A stretch of 26,688 nt of DNA from Rhizophagus sp. LPA8_4_AMF (lineage: Eukaryota > Glomeromycota > Glomeromycetes > Glomerales > Glomeraceae): NCBI GenBank assembly GCA_021464525.1, contig JADRCO010000772.1, positions 1 to 26,688 of the forward strand, written 5' to 3'. Shown in pieces: positions 1 to 12,282 of this stretch. The notes beneath the pieces were generated by a model. It was not told the origin of the DNA and did not search any database. It worked only from the letters and a program-made list of their open reading frames with translations. Every line of letters begins with the position of its first letter. Position 1 is the first letter of the stretch. The position numbers and the translations under genes were made by a program.

Positions 1-1936
1 AGAATTATCTAATGTAAGTTAAAAAATATATATGTATATTATAAATCAATTCTAATATATTATTTTTTTTTTTTAATACATCACTATATTTATTTAGTAT
101 TTGACAAAAATTGTTGAAGAAGTTGGATTTGATATTAAAGAATTATTTAACGAATTTTCCTCGATGGTTTTAAAAGTCAACGCGATGAATAATACGATGG
201 AAAAACTTTTAGATGAACAAACAAAACATTCAAAAAATGTTAATGATAAAAATGTTAATGATAAATTAAATGAAATGATTCAATCGAAGATTGATAAAAT
301 TTTCGTAATACGTCAATTAAAAATATCCGATTACGAAAAAACTGATACGGAACCACGTAAAGATGGACGCGTGACTAAATGGGTTAATATTAAAAATAAC
401 GGCGAAGAATTCGCTTTTAAAATTATTACTGAGGAGGAAAGAGTTAACGTACAGAATCAAGTTACGATTCTTAAAGAACTTCATGATTGGCAAAATTTTA
501 CAAGAATTTATGGACTTACTTGTGAAGAAAACAAATGGTATTTGGTATCTGAGTGGGCTGAATATGGTAATCTACGTGAATATTATACGAATTATAAAGA
601 TCAATTCAACACTAGATTAAAATTACGTATATCTCTTGATATTGCTCGCGGATTAAATTTTTTAAGAGCCGTTGAGGTAAATATAAAACTTTATTTTTAT
701 TATATTTTATTTTTTTAACCCCTTCCCTTTTTTAAATTTAAAAAAGATATTTTTTTTTATAGATTGTACATCGTGATATTAGAACTGAGAATATATTAAT
801 TACATTACACGAAACAGCAAAATTAGCAAATTTTAAATTCAGTCGTTCATTATTTGCGGCTGCATTAAAACAAAGCCAAAATTTAGAACGAATTCGTTAT
901 TGCGCCCCTGAATTATTAGAGAGGGCTCACAACTTCAAGTATGATCATAAATGCGAAGTTTATAGCTTTGGAATTTTACTTTGGGAAATTGCAGAAGAAA
1001 GAATTCCATATAAGCAATATAGGGATATTGTAAAAATAGCTGATTTAGTACGTAATCAAAAATATCGGGAATCCTTTTCAAAGGATAGCCGAATGCCTTC
1101 AACGTTTATAGAATTAGCGAATAAAGGTATGAAAGATTATATGTATAAATAATTATTAAATTTTATTAATAGTTCATCTGTTTTTAGCTGTTAATCATGA
1201 CCCAGAATTTAGGCCGAAAATTACTGATACATTTGAAGTACTTAGTCGTTGTTTCGAAGATTATAGAAGGCCTCCTTCAAAATCTTCAAATCTCAAAAAT
1301 TCACAATACCAAAATATCACACTTTCAAGTCCAGTACCTATCCCAGGTTCAGAAAGCATCATAAATCAAGATGAGTGTGTTATTAAAACTTTGTCCGATT
1401 ACGCAGAATTCAAGTACATGACACTTGCTGAGGCAGCAAAACAACATAAGATGGTTGATAGACATGGTAAACCTTCCGGTGACACAAAGACAGCATATAA
1501 GTGTTTTGAAGCATATGCAGATGCTGATACTACAGTTCGTAACAAAATAGTAGCAAAATATTATAAAGCTTATTACATTTCAAGAGGATTAGTTGAAAAT
1601 ATCAAAGACAAGGACAAAGATAGAATTGTTGCTGAATTATATAAAGAAGTTGCTGATGATGAAGCAAATGAATTTCCTGACGCGAAATTAAGGTATGGAG
1701 ACTGCTTATATAATGGTAAAGGTGTTAAAAGGAATTTACCAGAAGCTCTTAAATATTTCGAACAAGCTGCTGATAATGGTTTTAAGGTAGCAATGTATAA
1801 TGCTGGAAAATTATATTATAATGGCGATGGTGTTGAGAGAAATAAGGAGAAAGCTATTAAATATATGAAATTAGCAATTTATAATGAATATGAACCTGCC
1901 ATGAAATTTTGTAGAGATAATAACATTCCTTTATAG
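1..1936 (+). CDS. Gene A (5' partial): coiled coil, pseudokinase, Sel1 repeats
   Basis: Spliced model read by eye: exons 1-13, 98-676, 763-1126 and 1188-1936, all GT-AG with consistent phases, stop TAG at 1934-1936. The 5' end lies outside the window; the first 13 nt match the end of the four-helix domain exon in gene C (end at 10382), so a four-helix domain very probably precedes it. The 98-676 exon gives a helical, coiled-coil-like linker and a kinase N-lobe: the beta-3 Lys is kept (FAFK), but no glycine-rich loop is visible. The next exon has HRD (IVHRDIRTENIL), but DFG is replaced by N-F-K (KLANFK), with CAPELL at the APE site. This makes it a pseudokinase of the TKL type. The last exon holds a linker and at least two Sel1 repeats (RYGDCLYNGKGV, AGKLYYNGDGV). 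Exon lengths 579 and 364 nt equal those of the last pseudokinase of gene C. Function is probably regulatory or scaffolding in a signalling complex (inference). Confidence 0.85.
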
Positions 1937-2498
1937 TTATTTGTATAATTTTTTTTTATTAAATGTAAATTACTGTAAATTCCATGCTTTGCAGTGGTAT
2001 TATCAGAAATCTTTCAGATTTTACTATTTACGGAAAAAAAAGTTTTTCTTCGTAGTACAGTAACTGTGCATTTTGATCATAAATGTACTATCTTAGAAAA
2101 TGCTAAAATAGATAAAGTCCAGCACTAGTCCAGTTAAAATACCTCTCTCATTTTTCAGAGCCGAAATTACATAATGCCGTGGTATAACTGAATTCTTTTA
2201 TACTTTATGGTTGGATATAAAGATATTATGGAGTTAAAATAATTCAAGATTTATTTGTAGGATATAGGTACTCCATTACTCACCACGCTAAATGTTTGCT
2301 CTTTCTTTCATCTAAATTAAAGCTGAGAAATTTATTTATTCTGGTTATTTTCTATTAGATAAATAATAAAGCTTCAAACATTATTATTGATTTTCAATGT
2401 TGTTAAAGCTATTATGCATTTCATTATATTATAAACAATAAAACTTTTTTAGCGGTGTTTTAAATCAATTATGAAATTTATAACGATATTTTTTTTTT
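1937..2498. other. Intergenic, no gene seen
   Basis: AT-rich spacer between genes A and B. I see no open frame with coding character, no RNA gene and no clear repeat. It must contain the 3' UTR of gene A; no canonical AATAAA lies directly after the stop, only an ATTAAA at about 1958-1963. Confidence 0.5.
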
Positions 2499-4530
2499 TT
2501 GAGTGAATTTATTCCACTTATGGATAAATTTATTAAATTTGGAGAAGAAATTTTAACATTATATGAAAAAGCAAGACGTAATAAAGAATTATGTAGTTTT
2601 CTTTTAAATAGGTGTAATTGTGCTATGGCATCTATAAGAGATTTAAAGATTAAAAAAACAGAAAATGCGAAATTTTTTTCTAAAAAAAATTTAAAATTTA
2701 TTTAAAGAATTTATTAAATGTATGGAAAGGACAAGAAAGTTCGTCTCACGTATTAGTAAATTTCACAAACTTATAAAATATTTCGCTGCTTCTAATATTG
2801 AACAAGATTTTAATGATCTTGTATGAAGTTTTAAATTTTTCTTTTGTTGTACAATCTAAAGATGAAATATCAAGAATAAGAAATGAAATTAGCAGATTAA
2901 AGATATATTTTTAAATATTTATGGTGTACCCGATGATAAACAAACTCTTATAGAATTTTCAGATCAGTTAATTATGAAAAATATAAATTTTCATAAATCG
3001 GCCAGTCATGCAATCGGAGGTTCTTCTGAAATAGAAGCAAATGAACCTTTAGTCGATGGTGAAAAGTACCAAAGATCATATATACATACAAAGAATATTG
3101 AACAACGTACATTATATAGTACGTGTGAAGAATTTTGTTTTAAAGAATTTTTACCGGAACTATGTCAAATTGAAATTAGAAGAGAAGTAAACAAACATTT
3201 TAAAAGAATTGAAAGATTCTGATCACATTATAAGGTTTTTTGGTGTAGTTCACGAAGATTCAAAATTTTATTTGATTACAGAATGGATGGAATACGGAAA
3301 TTTACATGAATATTATACGAATTATAGAGAAATGATCGATTGGAACGCTAAAATTAAATTTGCTTTAGATATTTGTAGTGGTGTCACGTATCTGCATGAG
3401 TATAAGGTGAACTAAATTTATATTTAATAATATCGTTTATTATAATATATTATTTTTAATGAGTTTCTTTTTTCTTCCTTAGATTCATCATCATGATATT
3501 CGATCGACAAGGTATTTTAGTAAACGGTTAAGATAGCCTATTTTGGTTTAAGCAAATTCTTTCCAGAAGTATTACGAATGATTTAGATAATACAAGATAT
3601 ATGGTACCAGAGAGATTGATTTATCATGGCAATCATAATGTAAAAAAAAAGAAAGTTTACGATTCTAAATGTGAAATTTACAGGTAATATATTTTATAAT
3701 ACCCTTATTGTATATTGATACTGTATAATATTATTTTTTTTAAAAAAAAATATTATATAATAATATAGCGTTGGAGTATTATGGGAGATCGCTGAATTGA
3801 AAAAACCTAAATGGACTTGTTTGCTGGTATCAAAAAACGTGTTAGTGAAAGATATTCTTTATCATTTTTAAGTGACGTACCTATTGAATGGAGATTTATA
3901 GTAGCCAGAGATAATTATTATAATCGGATAAGTGTTTCATTTTATACATTGGAAATTATTAGTTATCTTAAATCTTTTTAAGCTATGGAATATGAATCAT
4001 CGTGGCGTCCTAATATATCTGAGATTTATACAACCTCAATAAAAATTATCAATTAAAATCTACTTCATATGATTCGAATGCAGTAACATGCACTGAAAGT
4101 TCTGATTTATAGATGATGATGATAAGTCCAAGTAACATAAATCCAAATATAGTAACAAAATTATTAAGCTTGAGGAAAGTTTTAGTTTTAAGTATCGCAA
4201 TATATACAGTATTATTTATTATTATGATAAGGAAATTCTCGAATTACAACAAATTGATGAATTAAAACTGCCGTAGAAATATTAAGAAACTTCCGCTCAA
4301 TTAACGATATGGAATATATTTATGGCAAGGCGAAGGTATTAGAGTAGATCCTTTAATTTTGAAGCACTTAGATATTTAAAATCAGCAGCTTCGGAAATTA
4401 TGCTGCAATGTATATTATTGAAAAAGTTTGTTGGAATGGAAAAGGTAAGATACAAGGTGCTGAATATTTAAAAAGAACTGCTTTGAATAATCATCCTACA
4501 GTTAAAAGAAATATGTGTCAAAATTAGTAT
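2499..4530 (+). pseudogene. Gene B: decayed four-helix domain, pseudokinase, Sel1 gene (paralogue of gene E)
   Basis: Remnants follow the order of gene E. From 2499 there is a four-helix domain segment (FIPLMDKFIKFGEEILTLYE, ELCSFLLNRC) that shifts frame near 2690 in an A-rich stretch; KCMERTRKF continues it in another frame at about 2716. At 2974-3415 lies an N-lobe (ANEPLVDGEKY, EEFCFKEF) with a frame break near 3209, then FFGVVHEDSKFYLITEW and YGNLHEYYTNY. The catalytic loop exon begins at about 3482 with IHHHDIRS and is broken. RYMVPERL and KVYDSKCEIY are recognisable at 3595-3682, VGVLWEIAELKKPKW at about 3770-3820 has lost a residue, and AMEYESSW lies near 3983. Sel1-like fragments follow to about 4530. 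No ATG start equivalent to gene E is seen. Many indels indicate a dead copy; expression as small fragments cannot be excluded. Confidence 0.8.
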
Positions 4531-6340
4531 TAATAATAATTGAAATTTTTTCGTAACAAATTTTTTCGGACATTTATTACTTTTGTGTATTTTAATATAC
4601 CTAAATGTTTTATCTTTTTTATTGTTAGATAAAAAAAGAAGAAAAAAACAATTTATTGTAAAACAAAAAAACAAAAAAAAATTAATAAATACGATGGCTA
4701 TACATTTAAGTTATCTTCTTTTCTTCTTGATGAAAATAAATTATGACCAATAAAAAAATCAACACGAATATGCAATTATTTATTTAATAAAAATCCTTAT
4801 AATAATATTACTAGGAACAAAAATGTGAGCCAAGCATAACTATATGTTTTTCAATAAACAGTAATAGTCGAACAAGTGGTCAAGATAGTTAATAATTTTA
4901 TATTTTCGTATAATTTCGCTTTAGGCACGGTTTTCTCTAGCTATTATTTTATAACAATCATACAAAATTAAGAAAATTCAGCAAGTCTTATAGGTATAGT
5001 TACTACAGAGATGATACGTTAAACGGTATAAGCCGTTAAGGTAAAATCAATTTATATTACACTGGAAATAATTTAATTTTAAGTGCCTTATTCTTTAAAT
5101 TAAGAGAAAATTGACCTGTGGAAACTCATAAACGAATTATTTGTTTTACCCTAAAGCTACAGATCATTATGGAGAATAACATTTCTTTCTATACCGATGA
5201 TTTTTATTTTTTAAATGGTTTTTATGTTAATCAGTTTATTATTTAATAAAAAAAATCTTGAAGCATATATAATTAATTTAAACAATTTAATAGCCATAAA
5301 ATTATCTAAATAACTAGTATCCACGACAGCTCTAGATCAATTATTAGGGGGTGATGTATATAAATCATAATATAAGAACAAGCAACAGCCCACTGGGGCT
5401 AATGAACTTAAACCATACCATATAGCAAATTGAGCACACAAATAAATTCTGGAAATAAGCTGAAATTATTAATTTTGGCGATAAAGTATTCATTATACGA
5501 ATCTTAATAATCACCGATCAAATTATTTTAACCATATAGCAATCCGCGGGAGACATGGTACACATTGCACAACGTTAACATTCATAATAAACTATTTGAC
5601 GTCAAAATTGAAATTATCATAGTGATTTAATTAATGATGATTTATTTAAATATAGAATAAATATGGAATTTGAGTGATTTTTTTCGAGTTTATGGAAGTG
5701 ATTCCATTTGGTTAACTCAAAGTCTCAATTATGATATTTTTATTATTATTAATTTTTTCAATGAAATGGAATTTTTTAATAAAATAAACTTTTGATTTAA
5801 AGCTTTTATTAAATTAAATTCATAAGAATTTTTATATTTTAAAAACATAGTAAAGCAATTCTCACCATACTATTTAGCTAAAATTTATAGTTTAGATTCC
5901 TATCTAATACATGTTGATAAAATAACAATATATTATAATAAAAAATTATCTATAAATTATAAATTATAAACTAAACGCAAAAATTTATACTAGACTATCA
6001 TAATAAGTCCTTTATTTTTGTTAATCTTATAGATATTCGAATTCTATAATATAGTTTTAATAGTGAAAAAAGAAGTCCCAGTCAAAAAATTTATCGTAAA
6101 AAAAAATTTATAAATAAAAGATTATTTATATACTTGTTTATCTTATTTTATTTTAGAAAAAAGGTCCAGAAATATAAGTACTTATTAACATACATATAGG
6201 AGAATAACTACCCATAGTATAAGTGACGACTTAGAGAACTGAACACCCATGTTGATAACACGAACCCACCTTTTGTCAAAAAAGGAAACTACTAATAGAA
6301 TCAAAGTACAAAACACTATTGGTAATATAAAAAAAAGGAA
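4531..6340. other. Long AT-rich intergenic region
   Basis: No convincing coding frame on either strand. Open frames here are short and low complexity, consisting mostly of Asn, Lys, Phe and Ile codons. Short A and T runs and small imperfect hairpins occur (for example about 5018-5040), as expected from base composition. I cannot name any element. Confidence 0.5.
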
Positions 6341-6344
6341 ACCA

Positions 6345-6770
6345 TGGCTGTTCTAGTTTTAGAAAATGCTTTGTACAAATCTTGTAAATCAAATCCTCCT
6401 TACGCTGCTTATCTTTAAGTTTTTTGTTCGATTTTGCGGTACTTGGTGACTTCACACCTTTGTCCTTCTGCTCCTTTGGTACTTGATTTCGTGATGGCTA
6501 TTCCGACTCGTCTTCTCTCTTTTTTTCTTTTAGGAAACTGTGTCACGACAACAAGAAATTTCAGACTAAGTGACCGGAATTTTTAAAGCATTTTGCAGGT
6601 CATCCCATTTCTCAAAATATCCAATCAACTTGTGGCTTCCACAATCAGTCCCCAATTTCCTGATGAGGTCAAGAATTGGTGGGCTTGAAATCACTCCACA
6701 GACTTGCTTGCGCCATTGGATCCAAAACGTTCAATATATTGCTGTTAAGCCATCAATCATTTGATTTGAT
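6345..6770 (-). pseudogene. Coding-like fossil on the minus strand, family not recognised
   Basis: This patch is clearly richer in G and C than its surroundings and reads as protein on the minus strand. One open frame from about 6730 down to a TAG at 6568-6566 gives a peptide with normal composition (FWIQWRKQVCGV, KLIGYFEKWDDLQNALKI). Beyond it, on the same strand and in other frames, a basic stretch (PKRKKERRRVG) lies near 6530-6480, and DKQRKEDLIYKICTKHF near 6410-6360. The pieces are in different frames and there is no complete gene. It is probably the decayed 3' part of a transposon protein or another inserted gene. I do not recognise the family. Confidence 0.35.
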
Positions 6771-7315
6771 TGGTTGATGTCTAATCACATGATTTTAATC
6801 GAAAATCAAAAAAAAAATTTAATATGATCATCTGCCATTTGAATCATTTGTTTGTCATTTCAAGTCATTTGCCAAACACTAATATTTTTATAATATATGG
6901 GATTTTTTTTTGTATTACAAATTAAGTTAGTTTGTAGTGATTGGCGATTTCTTTTGTGCCACAAATTAAGTTAATCCATGAAAATCATGAAGATCTTTAG
7001 ATTTAGATTTGAAAAAATTTGATCAACGTCAAGTTCAAAAATTTTATTTTTAATTATGTAAGCAGAAACTGATATTTTAATAATAGAAAGGTGGGTTGTC
7101 ATACTATCAGAAAAAAGATTCGGATTTTAAAATAATATTATAATATTAAATTCGTGGGCAATTTTTTTCAAGTACATTACGAATAAAAATTGCGACGGAA
7201 CTTTTATGAATAACTACAAAATAACAAATAAATTAAATTTACCTTACTAAATTTAGAAACATTATCAGTTTATCACCAAATAAGAAAGCATAATCTATAA
7301 CTGTGCAATGTGTCA

Positions 7316-7411
7316 CCGCGCAAAAATTCCGCCCGAATTGTATCACATCAAATGAATAATCAAATAAAAAGGGTATTTCGTTTATAATATCAAAAATACT
7401 CTTAAAAAAAA
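7316..7411 (+). promoter_or_regulatory. Promoter-proximal block of gene C, conserved with gene D
   Basis: The roughly 95 bp before the ATG of gene C match those before gene D (19310-19406). A core AAATTCCgCCCGAATTGT is followed by tTCACAT-like sequence and an A/T box (AAATAAAAAGG) that in gene D is a clearer TATATAAAAAGG. Both are followed by TTTCGTTT and then the start. Coding constraint cannot explain this similarity, so it is either shared promoter/5' UTR or the edge of a recent duplication. Confidence 0.55.
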
Positions 7412-10400
7412 ATGACGAGCGGTACAAATAATAATGAATGGGCTCAATGGATTGAAGATGAAATTGATAATAAATGCATTAATTATCATGATTATAATGA
7501 ATTCCAAAATATAAAACATATAGGTAGTGGAGGATTTGGTAATGTTTGTCGAGCTAATTGGAAGAGTTCAAATACCTTTGTTGCATTAAAATGCTTGATA
7601 AACGGTAATAACATTATGAAAGAAATTGTTTATGAGGTATTTAAGTTTATATACGAAAATAGTTTATAGTTTACTGTATTCCCATTTTCTTACAATTTTC
7701 TAAATATTTTCATATTATATTACTTTTTTAGATAAAATCAATGCTTAAAGTTAATTTTCATCCAAATATTATTCAATTTTTCGGTATTACAAGTAATGCA
7801 AGTAAGTATAAAAATATCTAAATTAAATTTATCAAACTTTAAAATATGTTAATAAATTTATTTATTCATAATTCTTTTAATAGATCGAAACTACTTATTT
7901 GTTCTTGAATATGCAGATAATGGAACTTTGAAAAATTATTTAAAAAACAATTTCAATAAATTAGATTGGAATGATAAACTAAAATTTGCTATTCAAATTA
8001 CTGATGCTGTCTCATTTATACATCAAAAAGATATTGTACATAATGATTTGGTTAAGTATTTTATTCATTTTATTTTTTAATTGCGAGTAATAAATCTTTT
8101 GATATTAATTATTAATTTTAATATTTTTTTAGCATTCTGATAATATTTTGGTTCATCAAAATATGATAAAGTTAGCAGACTTTGGTCTTTCACGTAGAGC
8201 TGGAGTATCAAATTCTGTAAAAGATGTTTTTGGGAAAGTACCTTATATTGATCCACAACGTCTTACAAATCAAACAATTAGCAATGATAAGAGATCAGAT
8301 GTGTACAGTGTTGGAGTACTCTTATGGGAAATATCATCTGGACAACAACCATTTGAATCTTGTTATAATGATTACTGTAAAATGGCAACACTATTATTCG
8401 ATATTATAAAAGGAGAAAGAGAAACTCCAATTGATGGCACACCAGATGATTACATTAAAATTTATACAAGTATGAATCATTTGTTTTTCTTCTGATATAT
8501 TATTATTATTACTATATTTATATTTTTATTAAAATTAATTTTTTAGAATGTTGGCAAGGTAATCCAGATGATAGACCTGATATACATCAAGTATTTTCCG
8601 ATATGATTAATATGAGCATGAATGAAAATAATTTGTTGGTTGGAGAGAATGTAAATGCAAGAGAAAATAATATAGAACAAAAAACGAATAACTCATTAGA
8701 TGATTTGTTGATTAATTATCCAGGTCAAATATATGACCAACAATTAAGTAATGATTTACAAAAAATTAGTATGACTTTCTCGAGTTATGTAGAAGATAAT
8801 AGAGTATTGGAGACTGATATTAAAAAATTTGATGACAAAATTTCTCAAAATCAAGAGGTAGATCCACTGAAATTATCTGATTATGAAATGGATAGAAATG
8901 AGATATTGCGTAAAAATGGACGTGTAAGTAAATGGGTTAGTGTTAAAAATAAAGGTGAAGAATTCGCATTCAAAAGTATCTCTCATAAAGAGTACCAAAA
9001 TATTATACAAAATCAAGCTACAATTCTTAAAAATCTTCATGATTGCAATAATATTATAAAATTTTATGGACTTGTTTCCGATGAAAGTAAATGGTATTTG
9101 GTAACTGAATGGGCCGAATATGGAAATTTACGTGAATTTTATAGAAACCATAAAGACCGATTTGATCTTAGATTAAAATTACGTATGTCCGTTGATATTG
9201 CTCGTGGATTAAATTTTCTAAATAATATAGAGGTAAATGTTAAAATTTAAATTATTTATTTAATTAAATCTTTTAATCTAAATTAAAAAATTTTAAAATA
9301 ATATATTTATATTTCAGATTTTGCATCATGATATTAGAGCTGAGAATATATTAATTACAATTAATGATACAGCAAAACTTGCGAATCATTCATTGAACGC
9401 AGTTACATTAAAACAAGACCAAAATTTAGAACGAGCTCGCTATTGCGCTCCCGAATTATTAAAGAATTCCAATATCAAATATGATTATAAATGTGAGGTT
9501 TATAGCTTTGGAATTTTACTTTGGGAAATTGTTGAAGAAAAAGCTCCGTATAATAATTATAAGGATGTTATAGAAATAGTCAATTTTGTGAGTGAAAAAT
9601 ATCGAGAACCATTTTCTGAAAATAGTCAAATACCAGAAAAATTCAAAAATTTGGTAATTAATGGTATGTAAAAAAAAAAATAGTTAAATTTCTTATAAAG
9701 TATTGATTATTCAAATTAATCCTTTTTTCTATATACTTTTTTTATAGCTGTTAATCATGATCCAGAATTTAGGCCAAATATTACAGAAATGCTTGAAGTT
9801 CTCAACAATTGTTTTGAAGGTTCTAATTCCAAGGCTTTTCATATATCAAATGTTTCACAAAACCAAAGACCATCAGAACCTACTCCTACTACTAAATCAA
9901 TTGCTCATAGTGTAATGATAGAAGCAATAGCTGAGATAGTTCCAGTGCATGTTCCATTTATAGAGTTCATTCCTTTAATTTCTGAAATTGGAAATATTTT
10001 TGACGAAATCATCGAATTGGTGGAAGCTGCTGTACATTACAAACGAGTTTGTAAAATATTAAAAAACCGAGTTCGTGCTGCAGACTTAGCCGTTCGAGAT
10101 CTTAAAGTTCAAAGAAATGAAAGAAATAATTTTTTTAATAAAACAAATTATATACGCTTACAGGAATTATCTAGTATTATAACACGAATTAAACTTTTTA
10201 TATCAGAAATTTCTCAGATTAAATCTTTGAAAAAATACATTCAAGCGAAAAATATTGAGAAACTTTTTAAAGAATTATGTGAAGAATTCGACAGTTGTAT
10301 TGACTTATTGTCTTTTTCTATTGACATTAAAATTGTTGATGAACTTGGACAATTAAAATCCGATCAAGATGATCTCGCTAAAGTAAGATTAAAAAATAGG

Positions 10401-12282
10401 GTTCTATTGTACAAATTTATTTAAATATAAAGATTAATCATAAACTATTGCTTTTAATAATCATAGTATCTGGCCGATATTGTGACTTGCATAAAAAATA
10501 TTGGAATTACGACTGATGCAAAAGATATTGGAGATGAGATTAAAGACAGCCTCGAAAACTTAAGTAATCAGTTTTCCACTACAGTTGTAAAAGTCAATTC
10601 AATGAATAAAATAATGGAAAATTTTATGAACAGTACTTCTCACAACCAAACAAAGATTGACAATATCTTTCAGGTACATCCACTAAAATTGTCTGATTAT
10701 AAGCAAGATGATAATGAGAAACCGCGTAAAAATGGACGTGTAACTAAATGGTATAAAATAAAAAGTAATGAAGAGATCGCATTTAAAATCATCCCTGAGA
10801 AAGAGGACCAAAGGATTGTACAAAATCAAGTTACAATTCTTAAAAATCTTCAAGATTGCAATAATATTATAAAATTTTATGGACTTGTTTCCGATGGAAG
10901 TAAATGGTATTTGGTAACTGAATGGGCCGAATATGGTAATTTACGTGAATTTTATACAAACCATAAAGACCGATTCGATCTTCGATTAAAATTACGTATA
11001 TCTCTTGATGTTTCTCGCGGATTAAATTTTTTAAGAGCCGTTCAGGTAATTTTTAATCGGTTTTAATTAACGAAATTTTTATTTAATTGTTTAATATTTT
11101 TTTTCTTTTTTTAGATTGTTCATCGTGATATTAGGGCTGAGAATATATTAATTACACTTAATGAGACAGCAAAACTTGCAAATTTTAAATTAAGTCGTTA
11201 TATAACTGCAGAAACGTTAAATCTGGGCCAAAATTTAGAACGAGTTCGTTATTGTGCGCCTGAATTGTTGGAAAGAGCCCCAAACTATAAATATGATCAT
11301 AAATGCGAAGTTTATAGCTTTGGAATACTACTTTGGGAAATTGCCGAAGAAAGAATTCCATATCAAGGTAATGATAATATTTTGGATATAATCGATAAAG
11401 TACGTAATAAAATGTATCAAGAATCATTTTTCGAAAATAGTCAAATGCCAAAGGAATTCAAACAATTAGTAATTGATGGTATGTAAAAGAAAATATTAAA
11501 TTATAATTTTGTTTGTTAGACTTAACTTCTTTTTTTTTACATACTTTTTAGCCATTCATCATGACCCAGATTTTAGGCCAAAATTTATAAAAATGTATGA
11601 AGTTCTACATTCACTTTCACAAGATTTATCACCAAGTTCTAGTAGTTTAAACCTAAACAGAATCAATTCGAAGTATACTCCAAAACAAGCATTCAGCATT
11701 GATCAAGATGCATTTCTCCTTTCAAGCAATTTACCAGATTTTGAATCATTTAAATTCATGACACTTGACGAAGCAGTAAAACAACATAAGAAACATGATA
11801 GACATGGTAGGCTTGTTGGGGATGTTAAAACTGCATATAAATGTTTTGAAGCTTATGCAAATCTTGGCGGGACGAGTACAGCAAACCGTAATCAAATCAC
11901 AGCAAAATATTATAAAGCATATTACATTTCAAAAGGATTGGTTGAGAGCCCTCCAAATAAAGATAAAATTGTTGCTGAGATATTTAAAGAAGTTGCTGAT
12001 GATGAAGTAAATGAATTCCCCGAAGCAAAAGTAAGATATGGAGATTGTTTGTATTATGGCAAAGGTGTTGAAAAGAATGAATCAGAAGCTCTTAAATATT
12101 TTGAAAAAGCTGCTGAAGATGGTCTCAAAATAGCAATGTATTACACTAGAAATATGTATTATAATGGTATTGGTTGTATAAAAGATATAGAGAAAGCTAA
12201 GAAGTATATGAAATTAGCTGCTTATAATGATTATGAACCTGCTATTAAATTTTGTAAGGATCATACCATTTTTTTAGGATGA
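7412..12282 (+). CDS. Gene C: kinase, pseudokinase, MLKL-like four-helix domain, pseudokinase, Sel1 fusion protein
   Basis: Ten exons with matching phases: 7412-7636, 7732-7801, 7884-8050, 8133-8469, 8547-9232, 9318-9663, 9748-10382, 10467-11045, 11115-11478, 11552-12282. They total 4140 nt, 1379 residues plus TGA, with no break. Domains: (1) TKL-type kinase, about 29-290, with GSGGFG at 38-43, Lys60 (VALK), HND with catalytic Asp153 and Asn158, and DFG at 170-172. It looks catalytically competent but is non-RD (Arg to Asn). (2) Pseudokinase, about 375-645: Lys409 kept, HHD at 498-500, DFG replaced by N-H-S (518-520). (3) Helical domain, about 680-800, resembling MLKL N-terminal/HeLo-type four-helix bundles. 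(4) Coiled-coil brace, about 823-890. (5) Pseudokinase, about 895-1155: Lys929, HRD at 1018-1020, DFG replaced by N-F-K. (6) Ser-rich linker, then Sel1 repeats at about 1292-1365. ATG 7412 is supported by the matching start in gene D. AATAAA at 12428-12433 is a possible poly(A) signal. Proposed role (inference): self-contained kinase-to-effector signalling protein. Annotation pipelines might split it into two or three genes. Confidence 0.85.

Noticed and set aside
101..718. Separate genes starting at 101, 1391, 2499, 10482 and similar positions
   Set aside because: These open frames begin at TTG or GTG and are internal exons. Splice sites with matching phases and alignment among A, C and D show they are parts of multi-exon genes or pseudogenes.
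4468..4674. Minus-strand open frame of 68 codons
   Set aside because: Phe/Lys/Asn-rich, overlaps the decayed end of gene B on the other strand, with no coding character.
5018..5040. Small hairpin TTAAACGG..CCGTTAA as possible terminator or RNA element
   Set aside because: Short stem in AT-rich DNA with no gene nearby; not more than expected by chance.
7239..7427. Minus-strand open frame over the gene C promoter
   Set aside because: It covers the conserved promoter block and the start codon of gene C; composition is that of random AT-rich DNA.
11185..11451. Minus-strand open frame of 88 codons inside gene C
   Set aside because: It is the shadow of the conserved pseudokinase exon 11115-11478.
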